Of a DNA stretch of 64,000 nt, positions 12,547-23,584 are shown piece by piece. Each line of letters opens with the position of its first letter. The stretch's first letter is position 1. Below the pieces are notes generated by a model. That model saw nothing but the letters and a program-made list of their open reading frames with translations, did not search any database and was not told the origin of the DNA. Both the position numbers and the translations under genes were made by a program. The DNA lies in the NCBI GenBank assembly GCA_012932295.1, contig JAAONU010000001.1:34999449-35063448 (forward strand), given 5' to 3'. This DNA is from Cyclina sinensis (taxonomy: Eukaryota; Mollusca; Bivalvia; Venerida; Veneridae).

Positions 12547-12755
12547 GAGTATATATTAAAGGTTAACCTTCCTATTTTTTTAGCATATTTATAGAGTTAC
12601 TAACATTAAAGAACAAAATCATTTTCCTTATGCTGGTTAATCAGCAATAAAAAAGAAAGGTGTAATAAAAACATTTTATTTAAGATTACAATTTTCATTT
12701 TAAATCCACATCCAATTTCATCAGTGCATTTAAGCAAAACTATTTCAAGAAAACG

Positions 12756-12757
12756 TA
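12756..12757. repeat. TA target duplication, left side of mariner
   Basis: TA directly precedes the left inverted terminus. The matching TA is at 14616-14617. Confidence 0.8.
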
Positions 12758-13113
12758 CGAGGGGTGATTCAAAAGTTCGCGGAATTTATCTCTAAATCAT
12801 TTATTTTTTCACCGAATCACATTAAATTTCGCATAAATATAATTCAACGTATTTTAACTAACATTTTCGTTTAGTTTATGGAATATGTGTAACCGGAAGA
12901 ATATAAATGGTCTCCATAGCAACCACGGTTAGGTGACTTGAAGCAGGCCAAAATATTTCGTTTTACTAATTCACTTCAGACGATAGTATGTTTTCAAATG
13001 TTGCTCAATTTTGGCGCGAACGTAACTGACGTTAGAATGACGTGTTGACGTCATTTCCTATAATTTTGATTACATTACGTTGAACCGTTACTCCACAGCA
13101 GCGAGTTGTCGCC

Positions 13114-14405
13114 ATGTCTTCAACTTCTTCCGCGACGTCAACAAGTGAATTGGAGCTACGCGCAGTTGTGAAATTTTGTGTTGGACTCAAACTTACACCA
13201 GTTGAGACGTTGAATCAAATTAAAAACTCGCATACATTACAACCTTGTGGTAAATCGTTTGTCTACAAATGGCATGAGCGATTTCGGAACGGCAGAAAAT
13301 CGGTACTTGATGACGATAGAGCAGGTAGACCAGCATCCGCTATGACGACGAGCAACGCAACGTTAGTGAGAGAGCTTTTGGACAACGACCGGCGCTTAAC
13401 GGTTAGGGGTATTGCAGAGGAACTCTCCCTATCGTATTCTACTGTGCAACGAATTCTTACAGAAGAGCTAAATATGTCCAAAGTATCTGCGCGTTGGGTG
13501 CCCAGACTTCTGACTGATGAAAACAAGCAGCGGAGGTTAGAATGTTCTCAGCAATTTCTGGATCTGTACGACGCACAGGGTGACGAGTTTTTGGACAAAA
13601 TCATCACGACAGACGAGACATGGTTATACCATTATGATCCAGAGTCGAAACAGCAGTCGTCCGTCTGGAAGTCACCAGACACACCTCCACCAAAAAAGGC
13701 CAGGACAACACGCAGCTGCAAAAAGGAAATGTTCATCTTCTTCATGGATAGACAAGGGCTTTTGCTTCAACACAAGGTGCGCGACGGATGTACCGTAAAT
13801 GCCGACTATTATTCAAAGGTATGCCGCATTTTAGTCATACAAACGATCAACACTTATATATTATTTTTATAACAAACTAATATTTTACAGTATGTATTGT
13901 TTCAAATAACAAAATATATAAAAATATTATTTAAAATGTGCCGCTTTTTACTTTCTTAAACTTAAATTATTTCATGTTTTCCCGTTTGTTTGTTTGACTT
14001 CAGGTGCTTAGACGCGATCTGATACAGGCTCTGCGCCGCAAGCGCCCCCTGTTGGTACTGGATGATGTTATACTCCATCATGACAACGCTCCAGCACATC
14101 GGGCACAGAGTACAGAGTTAGAGATTTCACTGCTTGGTTTCAGTCTCTTACCACATCCGCCGTACAGCCCGGATCTAGCACCGATGGACTTTCGTCTGTT
14201 TCCAGATATGAAGAGGGAACTCAGAGGCCAGAGATTTGAAACAACATTAGAGCTACGCAATAAGGCTCGTGAAGTAATCTCTTCATTCAGTCAGGATTGG
14301 TTTAAGGTAACATTTATGCAATGGGTACAAAGGCATAGGAAGTGTGTAGCGACGGGCGGCGATTACGTCGAGAAGGTGAATCGTACGCTAGAATTTGACC
14401 GTTAG
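13114..14405 (+). CDS. Mariner transposase, DD34D type, with one intron
   Basis: Two exons, 13114-13818 and 14004-14405, join at AAG/GTATGC..TTCAG/GTG in phase 0 and give 368 residues. The first about 110 residues contain two helix-turn-helix parts (...SFVYKWHERFRNGR and IAEELSLSYSTVQRIL). The linker carries the mariner signature WVPRLL. Catalytic residues are Asp in TTDETWLYHY, Asp in HHDNAPAH and Asp in PYSPDLAPMDF; exactly 34 residues separate the last two, which defines mariner proper. The enzyme excises and inserts the surrounding element at TA sites. The intron interrupts between YYSK and VLRRDL, where relatives read through. Without splicing a stop comes at 13870. No frameshift or missing catalytic residue is seen, so it may be active. 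Confidence 0.92.
13819..14003 (+). other. Intron inside the mariner transposase
   Basis: This 185-bp, very AT-rich segment starts GTATGC, ends TTGACTTCAG and contains stops in the coding frame. The protein alignment is continuous only if it is removed. Confidence 0.8.
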
Positions 14406-14659
14406 TGACGTCGACGTCGTGATGGCGTGCGTCAAGTGCCGGTCATGTATACAATTCAAATATGTACAAACGATTTATTAGTAAATGTATTTCAATGAGA
14501 TTACGGCTCTGCTTTAGTATTGAGTAAACGTATCGAGTGATGTAATTTTTGTGTTTGTATTGTCTTTTCCGTTCTAGTAATAAAGCAATTCCGCGAACTT
14601 TTGAATCACCCCTCGTACATACAAACAAACGTAATAAAATAATTTGAAAGATTATGAAC

Positions 14660-14998
14660 GCTGTCAATTAAATGTCAATTCGATACTATATTTGAACGAC
14701 AAAATACTCATTAAATCGCTAGTATAACATTCAAAATTCCCGTGATTCCAAATTTGAATGTCGAATGTTTTGGTACCACAATATTCAAACACAGACGATT
14801 AAAATTCGAGTGTCGAATGTCGTGCTAACAGAACATTTAAAATTCGAATGATTGCTAGCACAGCATTCAAACACAAACTATTAAAATTCAAATGCCGTAT
14901 GTTGTGCTACCACGACATTTAAAATTCAAAAATGTCGAATGTGTTCCCAGCACAACATTCACATACAAATGAACAAAACTCGAATATCGAATGTTGTA
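14660..14998. repeat. Degenerate tandem repeat rich in ATTCGAATGTCGAATG
   Basis: Units of roughly 82-91 bp share CATTCAAACACA, AAAATTCGAATG and a GTGCTA motif (starts near 14782, 14864 and 14956). Many words are self-complementary (ATTCGAAT). The array sits between the mariner's right end and a SINE. Confidence 0.6.
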
Positions 14999-14999
14999 A

Positions 15000-15234
15000 T
15001 TGAGCTAACTTCGCACACATTATTCCAGGGTCGCGAGTTCGATCTCTGGCTCTACCACATTACTGGCTTACTTATTGTAATTTAGATGTCGCGTCAAACT
15101 GAGGTCTCTTGGAGCAGAGCACTGAACATCGAAAAGTACCAGGGGTGTCTCTGTTATTGGATGCTTTCTGTATCTTGCACTATCCCCAACAAACTAAAAT
15201 AACTTAACTCTGCAGCGGCAACTGGTACAGACGA
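15000..15234 (+). repeat. SINE copy with truncated tRNA head
   Basis: The B box GAGTTCGATCTCTGG is clear (about 15038-15052), but the A-box half is eroded. The body matches the copy at 12.4 kb over GTGTCTCTG, CTAAAATAACT, CTGCAG and CTGGTACAGACGA. It is probably the same or a sister family. Confidence 0.55.
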
Positions 15235-15244
15235 CAGAGAGAGA

Positions 15245-15308
15245 GAATCTCAGACATTCAGATGTGAATCTCAGACATTCAGACGTGAATCTCAGACATT
15301 CAGACGTG
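15245..15308. repeat. 21-bp tandem repeat, three copies
   Basis: GAATCTCAGACATTCAGACGT occurs three times head to tail (one copy has ATGT). An AGAG run precedes it. Confidence 0.85.
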
Positions 15309-15309
15309 A

Positions 15310-16180
15310 ACCAGCTGGTGAGTGCCTGTGAGAGGTGTAGTGATTTCATGTAAGACATTCAAACCACTAAGTAGGTTGCCCACATAAACAGCTTGAATGG
15401 TGGATGAAACCAATACACGTTATTTGCAAAAACAAGTACACATGAGAGAAAGCCTATTTGAAGGGTTTATAAGTAATCTAGATTTTGAAGATACTCTGAG
15501 TTTCATCAGAGATCTACATCGGAGGCGATGTCTCTTTGTCCCTCCACACAAACACATCCCCGTTATTTATTAGAGAAATCAGTCTACTCAGGTTTGGTTT
15601 GGTTTATTGGAGTTTAACGCCAGTTTTAATAACTGTCCACCTAACGAGTGTTCCTGGGTATCCAACTAGTTTACTTACCAATTTTTTCGCAGTGACTGAC
15701 TACTTCCTTTCTTCTTTCAGAAACGAGGGATAAATGACCTATAGACGCATTGTCTGAGACTAATTATCACGGAGAAATTTTGCCAGAGATTGACAATCCG
15801 ATACAAAAAACCTTTACTATTTATTTAGCTTAGACCCTATCATAAAGTAAACTTACAAATAAACTTTGTTGAAGTTTAAAACTGTTGTATGAGAATTATA
15901 AATAGCAAGGTCCGCCCAATGTTGGCCGCAAATTGGTGCAAATTCGAGCTGCACTGACTTTGCCTGTTTTCTAAGAGCTTGGTCTTAGTCCTTACAAATG
16001 TATTAGTATTTAAAAAAAAGAAAAACAACAGACAAGCAATAAAATAAACAATAACCACTCTGTTCGTACATCGCCATCTACTCGCAGTGATCTCCCCTTT
16101 ATTCTTCGGACAAGATCTCGCCGACAAGCTTTATTAGCTGGATTTCAGCTATATATACATGTATGAACTTTATATGACTA
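15310..16180. other. Noncoding sequence
   Basis: No supported gene. Short open frames at 15536-15733 and 15876-16127 (minus) carry no recognisable features. Confidence 0.3.
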
Positions 16181-16185
16181 AGATT

Positions 16186-16329
16186 ACTTTGTTCTTTTTT
16201 TATTGGAATTGTATCGATTTAACATGCCTGATGTAACGAATTTTTAAAACAAGAGAGGACTTTGTTCTTTTATTATTGGAATTGTATCGATTTAACATGC
16301 CTGATGTAATGAATTTTTAAAACAAGAGG
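16186..16329. repeat. About 70-bp direct duplication
   Basis: ACTTTGTTCTTTT through AATTTTTAAAACAAGAG occurs twice in tandem, at about 16186-16255 and 16259-16329, with only a few differences. The second copy runs into the start of the interspersed array element. Confidence 0.8.
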
Positions 16330-17599
16330 GCCAAGATGGCCGTAGATCGCTCACCTGAGTGTGACTGCTTTTAACAAAATTGTTATGGACCTGATTAATT
16401 GACACCAGATGGCCCATATTCAAAAATGACCTTGAAATTACTAAAACAACTTTCCTGACAAATTTCCAGGTTATTTGGACTGAAAATGTTACCTCTAGAG
16501 TGTTAACAAGTATTTCCAATATTTTGGCTCTGTGGCCTAGTTTTTAATACCAGATGACCCATATTCGAAACTGAGCTAGAAATCATCGAAACAACCTTTC
16601 TGACAAATTTCCAGTATATTTGGACTGAAAATGTTGCCTCTACAGTGTTTACAATGTTTTCCATATTTGGGCTCTGTGACCTAGTTCTTGAACCCATATG
16701 ACCCATATTCATACTTGAGCTAGAAATTATTGCAGCAACCTCTCTGACAATTTTCCAGGTTATTTGGACATAAAATGTTGCCTCTAGAGAGTTTAAAAAG
16801 TTTTTTTCCATATTTGGGCTCTGTGACCTAGATTTTGACCCCAGATAACCCATATTCAAACTTGTGCTACAAAACATCAAAACAACCTCTCTTACAAATT
16901 TTCAGGATATTTGAACTGAAAATGTAACCTCTGGAGCATTAACAAAGTTTCTCTACAATTGGACTCTGTGACCTAGATTTTGACCCCAGATAACCCATAT
17001 TCAAACTTATGCTACAAAACATCAAAACAACCTCTCTGACAAATTTTCAGGATATTTGAACTGAAAATGTAACCTCTGGAGCATTAACAAAGTTTCTCTA
17101 CAACTGGACTTTGTGACCTAGTTTTTGATCCCAGATGACCCATATTCAAACTTGAGCTAGAAATCATCGAAACAACCTCTCTGACAAATTTTTAAGATAT
17201 TTGGACTGAAAAAGTAGCCTCTAAACTGTTAACAAGGTTTTTCCATATTTGGGCTCTATGACCTAGTTTTTAACCCCAGATAATCCATATTCAAACTTGT
17301 GCTAGATATCATTTAAACAACCTTTTTGATTAATTTCAGGATATTTGGATTGAAAAGGTAGCCTCTAGAGCGTTAACAAGGTTTTTATATTTTGGCTCTG
17401 TGACCTAGTTTTTCATCCCAGAAAACCCATATTCGAACTTGTCCGAGTAATCACTGGGACAAACATCCTGACTAAGTTTCATGACAATTGAGGCAAAAAT
17501 GTTAACAAACTAAGTGTGGACGTCCGACAGACGACGGACGACGGACTTTCATCGATCTTAATAGCTCACCATGAGCCTATGGCTCAGGTGAGCTAAAAA
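16321..17599. repeat. Interspersed element made of about 145-bp tandem units
   Basis: Seven or so units repeat GTGACCTAGTTTTTGACCCC (starts near 16532, 16678, 16827, 16968, 17117, 17260 and 17401), each with ACCCATATTCAAACTT and CCTCTAGAG. The left end has CGCTCACCTGAG and the right end has CTCAGGTGAGCT, forming short inverted termini. A small hairpin TAGCTCACC..GGTGAGCTA sits at the right end, after a GACGGACGACGGAC stretch. No coding frame is conserved; two minus-strand open frames here are repeat artefacts. I recognise the style as a common bivalve repeat, from memory. Confidence 0.75.
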
Positions 17600-17760
17600 G
17601 TAACATGAAAAATTTATGTAGTTTCGACTATCACCACGTGACATGCCTGTTGGCAGTGATTACTATACTGAAAGTACTGCAAGGGAAGTAACCGCTGCGT
17701 GGAGTTTGCGTATATCGATATCGGACATTCTATCGTTGTTGGTGTACAATTAACGAGGCT

Positions 17761-18196
17761 TTAAAGAGGCTGTTCTCCAGATTTGACATTAAAAAAAAAA
17801 ATTTCATAAATTATATATTTAGATGCCGCGAGATTATAACAACATAATATTTTACTTCAAAACTGATGATAAAAGTCAAAATAGAATAAAAAAAATATTT
17901 TCGCTCCAGCCTGATTCTGGACCCCTCATGTTAGCAAAATATTTTCAACGCTTTTACTGTCACTACCATCGCCGCATGTGATATTACAGATATTTACTTT
18001 AAATCTTATACGATATAGTTATACCGTCGCGTTACGGTATAGCACTTTGAAAGGGAAAATAATCAATTTATAATGTAATTATTTGACTTATTTTTTGTCA
18101 GTAAGTTATTTTTTAAGCATTAGTCATAAATATTACAAGAAATTTATAATACAAGAAAACTTTCTTTTTTTGTCATCTGGAGCACAGCCCCTTTAA
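17761..18196. mobile_element. TTAAAG-ended MITE
   Basis: TTAAAGAGGCTGTTCTCCAG at 17761 is mirrored by the complement of TTAAAGGGGCTGTGCTCCAG ending at 18196; GAT and GACA extend the match. The 436-bp interior is AT-rich and noncoding. TTAA at both tips may be the target site or part of the inverted repeat. Confidence 0.8.
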
Positions 18197-18811
18197 GTAT
18201 TATTTTGTAAAGATTATTTTCACAACATTGATAACCAGGTATTTTGATTTGTGTCCAGTTTTCTTATTTATTATATTTATATTAAGGTAATAGATATCAG
18301 TCTATTCTTCAAACTGTGAAGGGAGTGTCGTCTGTTTGATTAATGAAACAACCCAGGTTTTTTGACTGATAATGCCCGTGGAATTCCAAACATGTACGAA
18401 AAATGATATATACATGTAGACCGATCGATTTAAAATCAGGCGAACAGACGAACATAAAGACGGACGATTAGGGTTACAGATCGACTGAGATATTTTTATA
18501 ATATAATCATTACTGTATAACCATAACTGTGTTATATGGTATTGTGTCTATTTTTACTACACCCTTATCTACTATATGGGTAATTCCAAATTACGTGTTC
18601 ACGTTTATTGGAATTCCAGTAAAGGAAAAATGGGCGAGCTTAAAGGTAAGTCGTTTAAATGTAGTTAAAAGTTTTGATCAACTTTTTCGTTGTTTTTGTA
18701 AATTTTGAAAAGTTTATGAATTTACGTAGTTCAAAAAGCAGTCAGAACCTGACCTGTTAATCTATTGCCGCTTGTTAAAGACTGTGTAATCTTTAAACTA
18801 GAGCTTTAAAA
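18197..18811. other. Noncoding sequence
   Basis: No gene, RNA or clear repeat seen between the MITE and the foldback element. Confidence 0.3.
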
Positions 18812-18824
18812 AATTCCAAATTCA
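18812..18824. repeat. 13-bp direct repeat, left flank
   Basis: AATTCCAAATTCA is present here and again at 21456-21468. It is a candidate target-site duplication of the foldback element. Confidence 0.55.
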
Positions 18825-21455
18825 AACACACGAATACTTAGCTCGGTTCGAATTCCAAGCCAGCTGGAAATTGGGTATTCGACCCGAAAAAGCCAAATAC
18901 CCAGCTAAGATCGAATTCCTTACTAGCTAGGAGTTGGATATTAAAACAAACGAATACCCAGCTCTGTTTGAATTCCCAGCCAGTTGAGATTCCTAGGTAG
19001 CTAGGAGTTGGGAATAAAACCAAACGAATACCCAGATCGGTTTGGGTAATAAACCCGTAAAAGCCAAAGACCCGGCTGAGATCGATTCCTAGCTAGCTAG
19101 GAGGTGGGTATTCAACAAACAAATACCCAATTAGGTTCGAATTTCCATCCAGCTGGGAGTTGGGTATTCGACCGAAAGAGCCGAATACCCAGCTGAGATC
19201 TAATTTCTAGCTAGCTAGAAGTAAGGTATTCACTCTTACAAATACTTAGCTAGGTTCGAATTCCCACTCAGCTGAAAATTGGGTATTGGACCCGTGAGAG
19301 CCGAATACCCAGCTGAGATCGAATTCCAAGCTAGCTAGAAGTTGGTTATTCAACCAAACGAACACCCAGCTCGGTTTAATTTCACAGCCAGCTTGAAGTT
19401 GGGTATTCGTCCAGAAAGAGCCGAATACCCAGCTGAGATGAAATTCCTGTCTAGATAGGAGCTGGGTATTCATTAAACAAATACTCAGCTCGATTCGAAT
19501 TCCCAGCCAGCCAGAAGCTGGGTGTTCGACACAAAAGAGCCGAAAACCCAGCTAAAATCGAACTCCTAGCAAGCTATGTTAGGTATTCAAACAAACCAAT
19601 ACAAAACTCGGTTCGAATTCCCAGTTAGCTTGGCGTTGGGAATTCGATCGAATATTGCCAAATACCCAGCTGAGATCGAATTCCTCGGTAGCTAGGAGTT
19701 GGGAATAAAACCAAACGAATACCTAACTCGGTTCGAATACCAAGCCAGCTGGGAGTTGGGTATTCAACATTAAAGAGCCAAATATCCAACTGAGATCTAA
19801 ATTCTCGCTAACTAGGAGTTGGATATTCAGCCAAACGAATACCCAGCTATATTCAAATTCCTCAGCCAGCGGAAAGTTTGGTATTCTACCTTAAAGTGCC
19901 GAATACCCAGCTGAGATCGAATTTCATGCTTGCTTTGAGATGGATATTTAACCAAACAAATACCCAGCTAGATTCGAATTCCTAGCCTGCTTGGAGTTAG
20001 ATATCCGACCTGAGATCGAATTCCTAGCTAGCTAGGAGTTTGGTATTCAATAAACGAATACCCGGCTGGGTTCGAATTCCGAGCCAGCTGGGAATTGAAT
20101 ATTCAACCCAAAACAGCCGATTACCTATCTGAGATCGAATTCCTAGCTATAAGATTCAAAAAAAAATACCCTGCTTGGTATAATCTAAATCGATTGCCAA
20201 GATTCCTGAAAATCTGCGGTAATGCTACACAAAGTTGCACACCTATTAAATGTACTCGGAAATGTCCCTAGAGGTCAAAAATAACATTATCTCGATTGGC
20301 ACCAAGATTCCTGGAAGTCTGCGATAATGCGAGACACAGTCGCAGACCTATTAAATAGACTCGGAATGTCCATAGAGGTCAGAAATAACATTATCTCGAA
20401 TGGCACCAAGATTCCTGAAAGTCTGCGATAATGCTATATACAATCGCAGACCTATTAAATAGACTTGGGATAGTCCCTAGAGGTCAAACACAACATTATC
20501 TCGACTGGTACCAAGATTTCTGAAAGTCTGCGATGGAGTCATATCGTTTCCATTTCGAACAAAACTGCATCACAGCCTATAATATAGTGATACAGCTGCT
20601 AAATAATTTAAAGAACTGTTATAGTCACTTCAATAACTGCACTTAATTTTTTTTATTAACTATGCGCTGCCTCATTTAACAAGCAAAATTGTAAAGGACA
20701 TAGTGGAAATATGCTTTATGATAACTTAAATTAGTGAAATTAAAGCAATTTACAGAGGGAAAATCCAACTCAAAGCTAGCTAGGAATTTGATCTAAGCTG
20801 GGTATTCGGCTCTTTCGGGTCGAATACCGAGCTGGGGATTCGTTTGGTCGAATACCCAACTCCTAGCTAGCTAGTAATTCGATCTCAGCTGGGTACTCGG
20901 CTCTTTCGGATCGAATTCCCAACTCCCAGCTAGCTGGGATTTCGAACAGAGTTGCATATATTCGTTTTTTTTTTTCATACCCAACTTCTAGCTAGCTAGA
21001 AATTCAATTTTAGCAATGTATTGGGCTCTTTCGGGACGAATTTCCAACTCCTAGCAGGATGGGAATGCGAACCTAGCTGGGTTTTCGTTTGCTAAAAAAA
21101 AACAACTAGCTAGATAGGAATTCTATCTCAGCTGGGTATTCGGCTCTTTCGGCTCTAAGACCCTACCACAGCTAGCTGGAAAGTCAAACCGAGCTGGGTT
21201 TTTGTTTTTTTAAAACCCAACTCCTAGTTAGCTAGGGATTCGATCTCAGCTGGGTATTCGGCTCTTTCGGGACGAATTCCCAACTCCAAGCTGGCTGAGA
21301 AATTGAACCTAGCTGGGTATATTTTTGTTTAAATACCCAACTCCTAGCTAGCTAGGAATTTGATCTCAGCTGGGTATTCGGCTCTTTCGGCTCGATTACC
21401 AAATTCCCAGCTGGCAGGTTGTTCAAACTCAGCTGTGTAATGAATATCTTATTCC
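18825..21455. mobile_element. Large foldback element with tandem-array arms
   Basis: The left arm (to about 20150) is an array of roughly eleven units of about 120 bp. Each unit joins two related halves: GAATACCCAGCTGAGATCGA with CCTAGCTAGCTAGGAGTTGG, and CGAATACCCAGCTCGGTTCG with CCCAGCCAGCTGGGAG. The right arm (about 20765-21440) holds five to six units in the opposite orientation, for example CAGCTGGGTATTCGGCTC. The centre (20160-20765) has a separate tandem repeat and some unique sequence. Foldback transposons of insects have arms built this way; membership here is inferred. No coding frame was found, so it would be non-autonomous. Confidence 0.75.
20182..20545. repeat. About 105-bp tandem repeat in the foldback centre
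   Basis: CCAAGATTCCTGAAAGTCTG recurs at about 20198, 20303, 20407 and 20512, with TCGCAGACCTATTAAATAGA and CCCTAGAGGTCA in each full unit. Three full copies and one partial copy. Confidence 0.85.
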
Positions 21456-21468
21456 AATTCCAAATTCA
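21456..21468. repeat. 13-bp direct repeat, right flank
   Basis: Second copy of AATTCCAAATTCA, matching 18812-18824. Confidence 0.55.
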
Positions 21469-21737
21469 TAGCTAACTTCATACACATAAATTCAACAGCA
21501 GCTTCTCAGTGTTATGTAAGTGTTCTTCGCGAGCTTCAAAAGCATTGACCGTGGCAATAAATATGTAAATAATACAAAGCAGACATTTTATATGGATCGG
21601 TTTCCTATTCCTATTTTAAAAATTGACCCGGAAGGGATGCACAAGTTTGTATTAACTTTACACATTTTACATTCACGAAGAATTGTAAGTACATATGTGC
21701 AATGAAATCGAGTAACTACAGAATACAATATTTTTAG

Positions 21738-23584
21738 CTTTTCCGTCCAGCCCAAGACTCAACTCAGGGATGTATTTTGTTTGTGGAGTTGACATCTGTG
21801 AAGTGGGACTCCAGTTTTGTAACATATACGATCGGAGGTGTAATTACTGCGCAGATTACCACAACGACTGTTTCGGCTACTTCCAGAATCAAAACTGTTC
21901 TCTTTACTGCCAAGGTAACTAAAAAAACACAGATTATACTGTGTTAAAAGGTCATGAAAGATTGGCAATTTAAAGAAAGGTGATTGCTATTAATTATGCA
22001 GGTTTAATGTATTGAAAGGCATGATTGTGAATTAACGAGTGAAACATTGACTATTGTATATTTACTTTTTCCTGCGTGGAGGAAAAGAGCGATTCACAAT
22101 TTGGTTAATTTTCATAGACGTTAGCTAAAAACAATCTCTTTATCTTGAAACCATTTTTTGTTCGTTTGTTTGTTTTTGTTTGTTCGATTATTTTTTTAAA
22201 ATGGTTGCATTGTTTCTCTTCTCAGATCAATGGAAGAAGAACCAGCTACAATCACCAGATTACCGTCAGTCTCAGAATGAAGGTATACGGCATTTTTAAA
22301 TGTCACGTTCATAAGTAAGCTTTGGGATCTTTTTTAGGATCAACTTAATATTCGTGCTCAATTCTATCATTTTATAATTCTGTTATATAACGGGACGCTT
22401 TAAAGTTTTAGTTCCATAGATGTATTTAATCTATTTAGTTCAATTCGGTTGCTTTTCTTTATTTAAATAATGCAGAAGAGCATATTTCAGTACGTTATAA
22501 AACTTTCAATTTGACTCACTTTTTTTTAGCACTGGGCATTTCACACGCAGTAAATAAAGCCTTATTTTAGCCGGTATAGTTTATTACGTAACACGTTGTT
22601 ACACCTCAGAAAACCTTACTAGCATTTAAAGCTTATTACTGGAACACGGCGCCGAGTTTGATATAAAAAAACTTTTTTTAAAACATGGAACCTTACGTGT
22701 TATAAATGTCGATCAGCTGCCATTCTGATTATGTAGATTATGTAACGCTAATTCACATGACGGGAAATACAAATAAAGTCATGATTTTTCAACCTGATTC
22801 TTATTTTAATTTCTTAATTCCAGAAATATACAAAATATTAACAATCGTCTTTGGCTCGCTGTGGGTAATCACGTTCTTCTGTCTACTAATGAACGCGGCG
22901 TGTATCCGCAAGGCGCTCTTAAACGCCATAAAGATCTGCATTCCTAACCAAGTCATACAACTTTTTCAATACCTGTCAAGCATATATACAACTGAGGCGT
23001 CACAAATGGCGCATGACCACAGCACGCGACCACAGAGTATTGAGGACACGTCCATGTATGGACAACCGGCTGTGCGCAGGAAAGAATCATTTGAAAGGGA
23101 CAGACAAAGCGAACAAGATAACACTGTTTCAGATACACACATAACTGAGCGAAAAACTGTCGATTTTCCTGTAAATCTGTCAGCTAATAACAGCCCTGAT
23201 GCCACAAGTATTTCAAAAACAAACAAGATGTCAAAACTTCAGCAGTCAGTTAAAAACAACATCATTAAAAAAGGTGAAAATAATAAGTTTTCTGAATTTG
23301 ATGAACAAGAAACGGATAGTTTGAACAGCAATATAATCGGTATAAAATCAGAAAAAGAACATTGCAGCGAGCCTTTGTTATTTAAAACATTTCCTTCGAG
23401 TCAAGCTTCCAAGGTTTCAGGGGCTGATTTCACCAGGACACAGACTGAAGGTCTGTTTCAGGAAGACATTCCACACGGAGAACTGTCGCCGATGTCTAGT
23501 CGCGGATTGTACCAGGCAATGCTGCCCACTTCAAATCAGTCTACGGACAATGGCTACGTGACACAAAATTTTATGAAACGCTGA
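21738..23584 (+). CDS. Single-cysteine-module transmembrane receptor-like gene, copy 1 (5' exon missing)
   Basis: Three exons join in phase 1: 21738-21914, 22226-22282 and 22824-23584, giving 330 residues plus a missing start. The first encodes an eight-cysteine module with spacing C-x4-C-x6-C-x6-C-x2-C-x6-C-x8-C-x3-C (includes FCNIYDRRCNYC). The second is a 19-residue linker (DQWKKNQLQSP). The third has one membrane helix, KILTIVFGSLWVITFFCLLMN, then a serine- and acid-rich tail of about 225 residues ending DNGYVTQNFMKR, with no visible death domain. One short cysteine module plus one helix suggests a TNF-receptor-type protein of the Grindelwald or BCMA kind; this is tentative. The entry begins in mid-codon, so a signal-peptide exon must lie upstream; a candidate ATG at 21637 with donor at 21685 has the wrong phase. 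A paralogue lies at 30336-32345. Confidence 0.75.

Larger units (their letters stand above)
12758..14615 (+). mobile_element. Full-length mariner element
   Basis: A 29-bp terminal sequence beginning CGAGGGGTGATTCAAAAG (12758-12786) is repeated as its exact reverse complement at 14587-14615, and the element is flanked by TA. Its 1858 bp hold a single transposase gene on the plus strand. It is longer than the usual mariner of about 1.3 kb because of a leader of about 355 bp, a 185-bp intron and a trailer of about 180 bp. The perfect termini and open gene point to recent insertion. Confidence 0.92.

Noticed and set aside
12310..12594. 94-residue open frame
   Set aside because: It is contained within a tRNA-derived SINE.
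16292..16880. Two minus-strand frames with repeated NMGHL-type text
   Set aside because: Products of the 145-bp tandem repeat.
21637..21684. Candidate first exon of receptor-like copy 1 (ATG with short hydrophobic stretch and GTAAGT donor)
   Set aside because: It ends in phase 0 whereas the next exon needs phase 1, and the hydrophobic part is too short for a convincing signal peptide.
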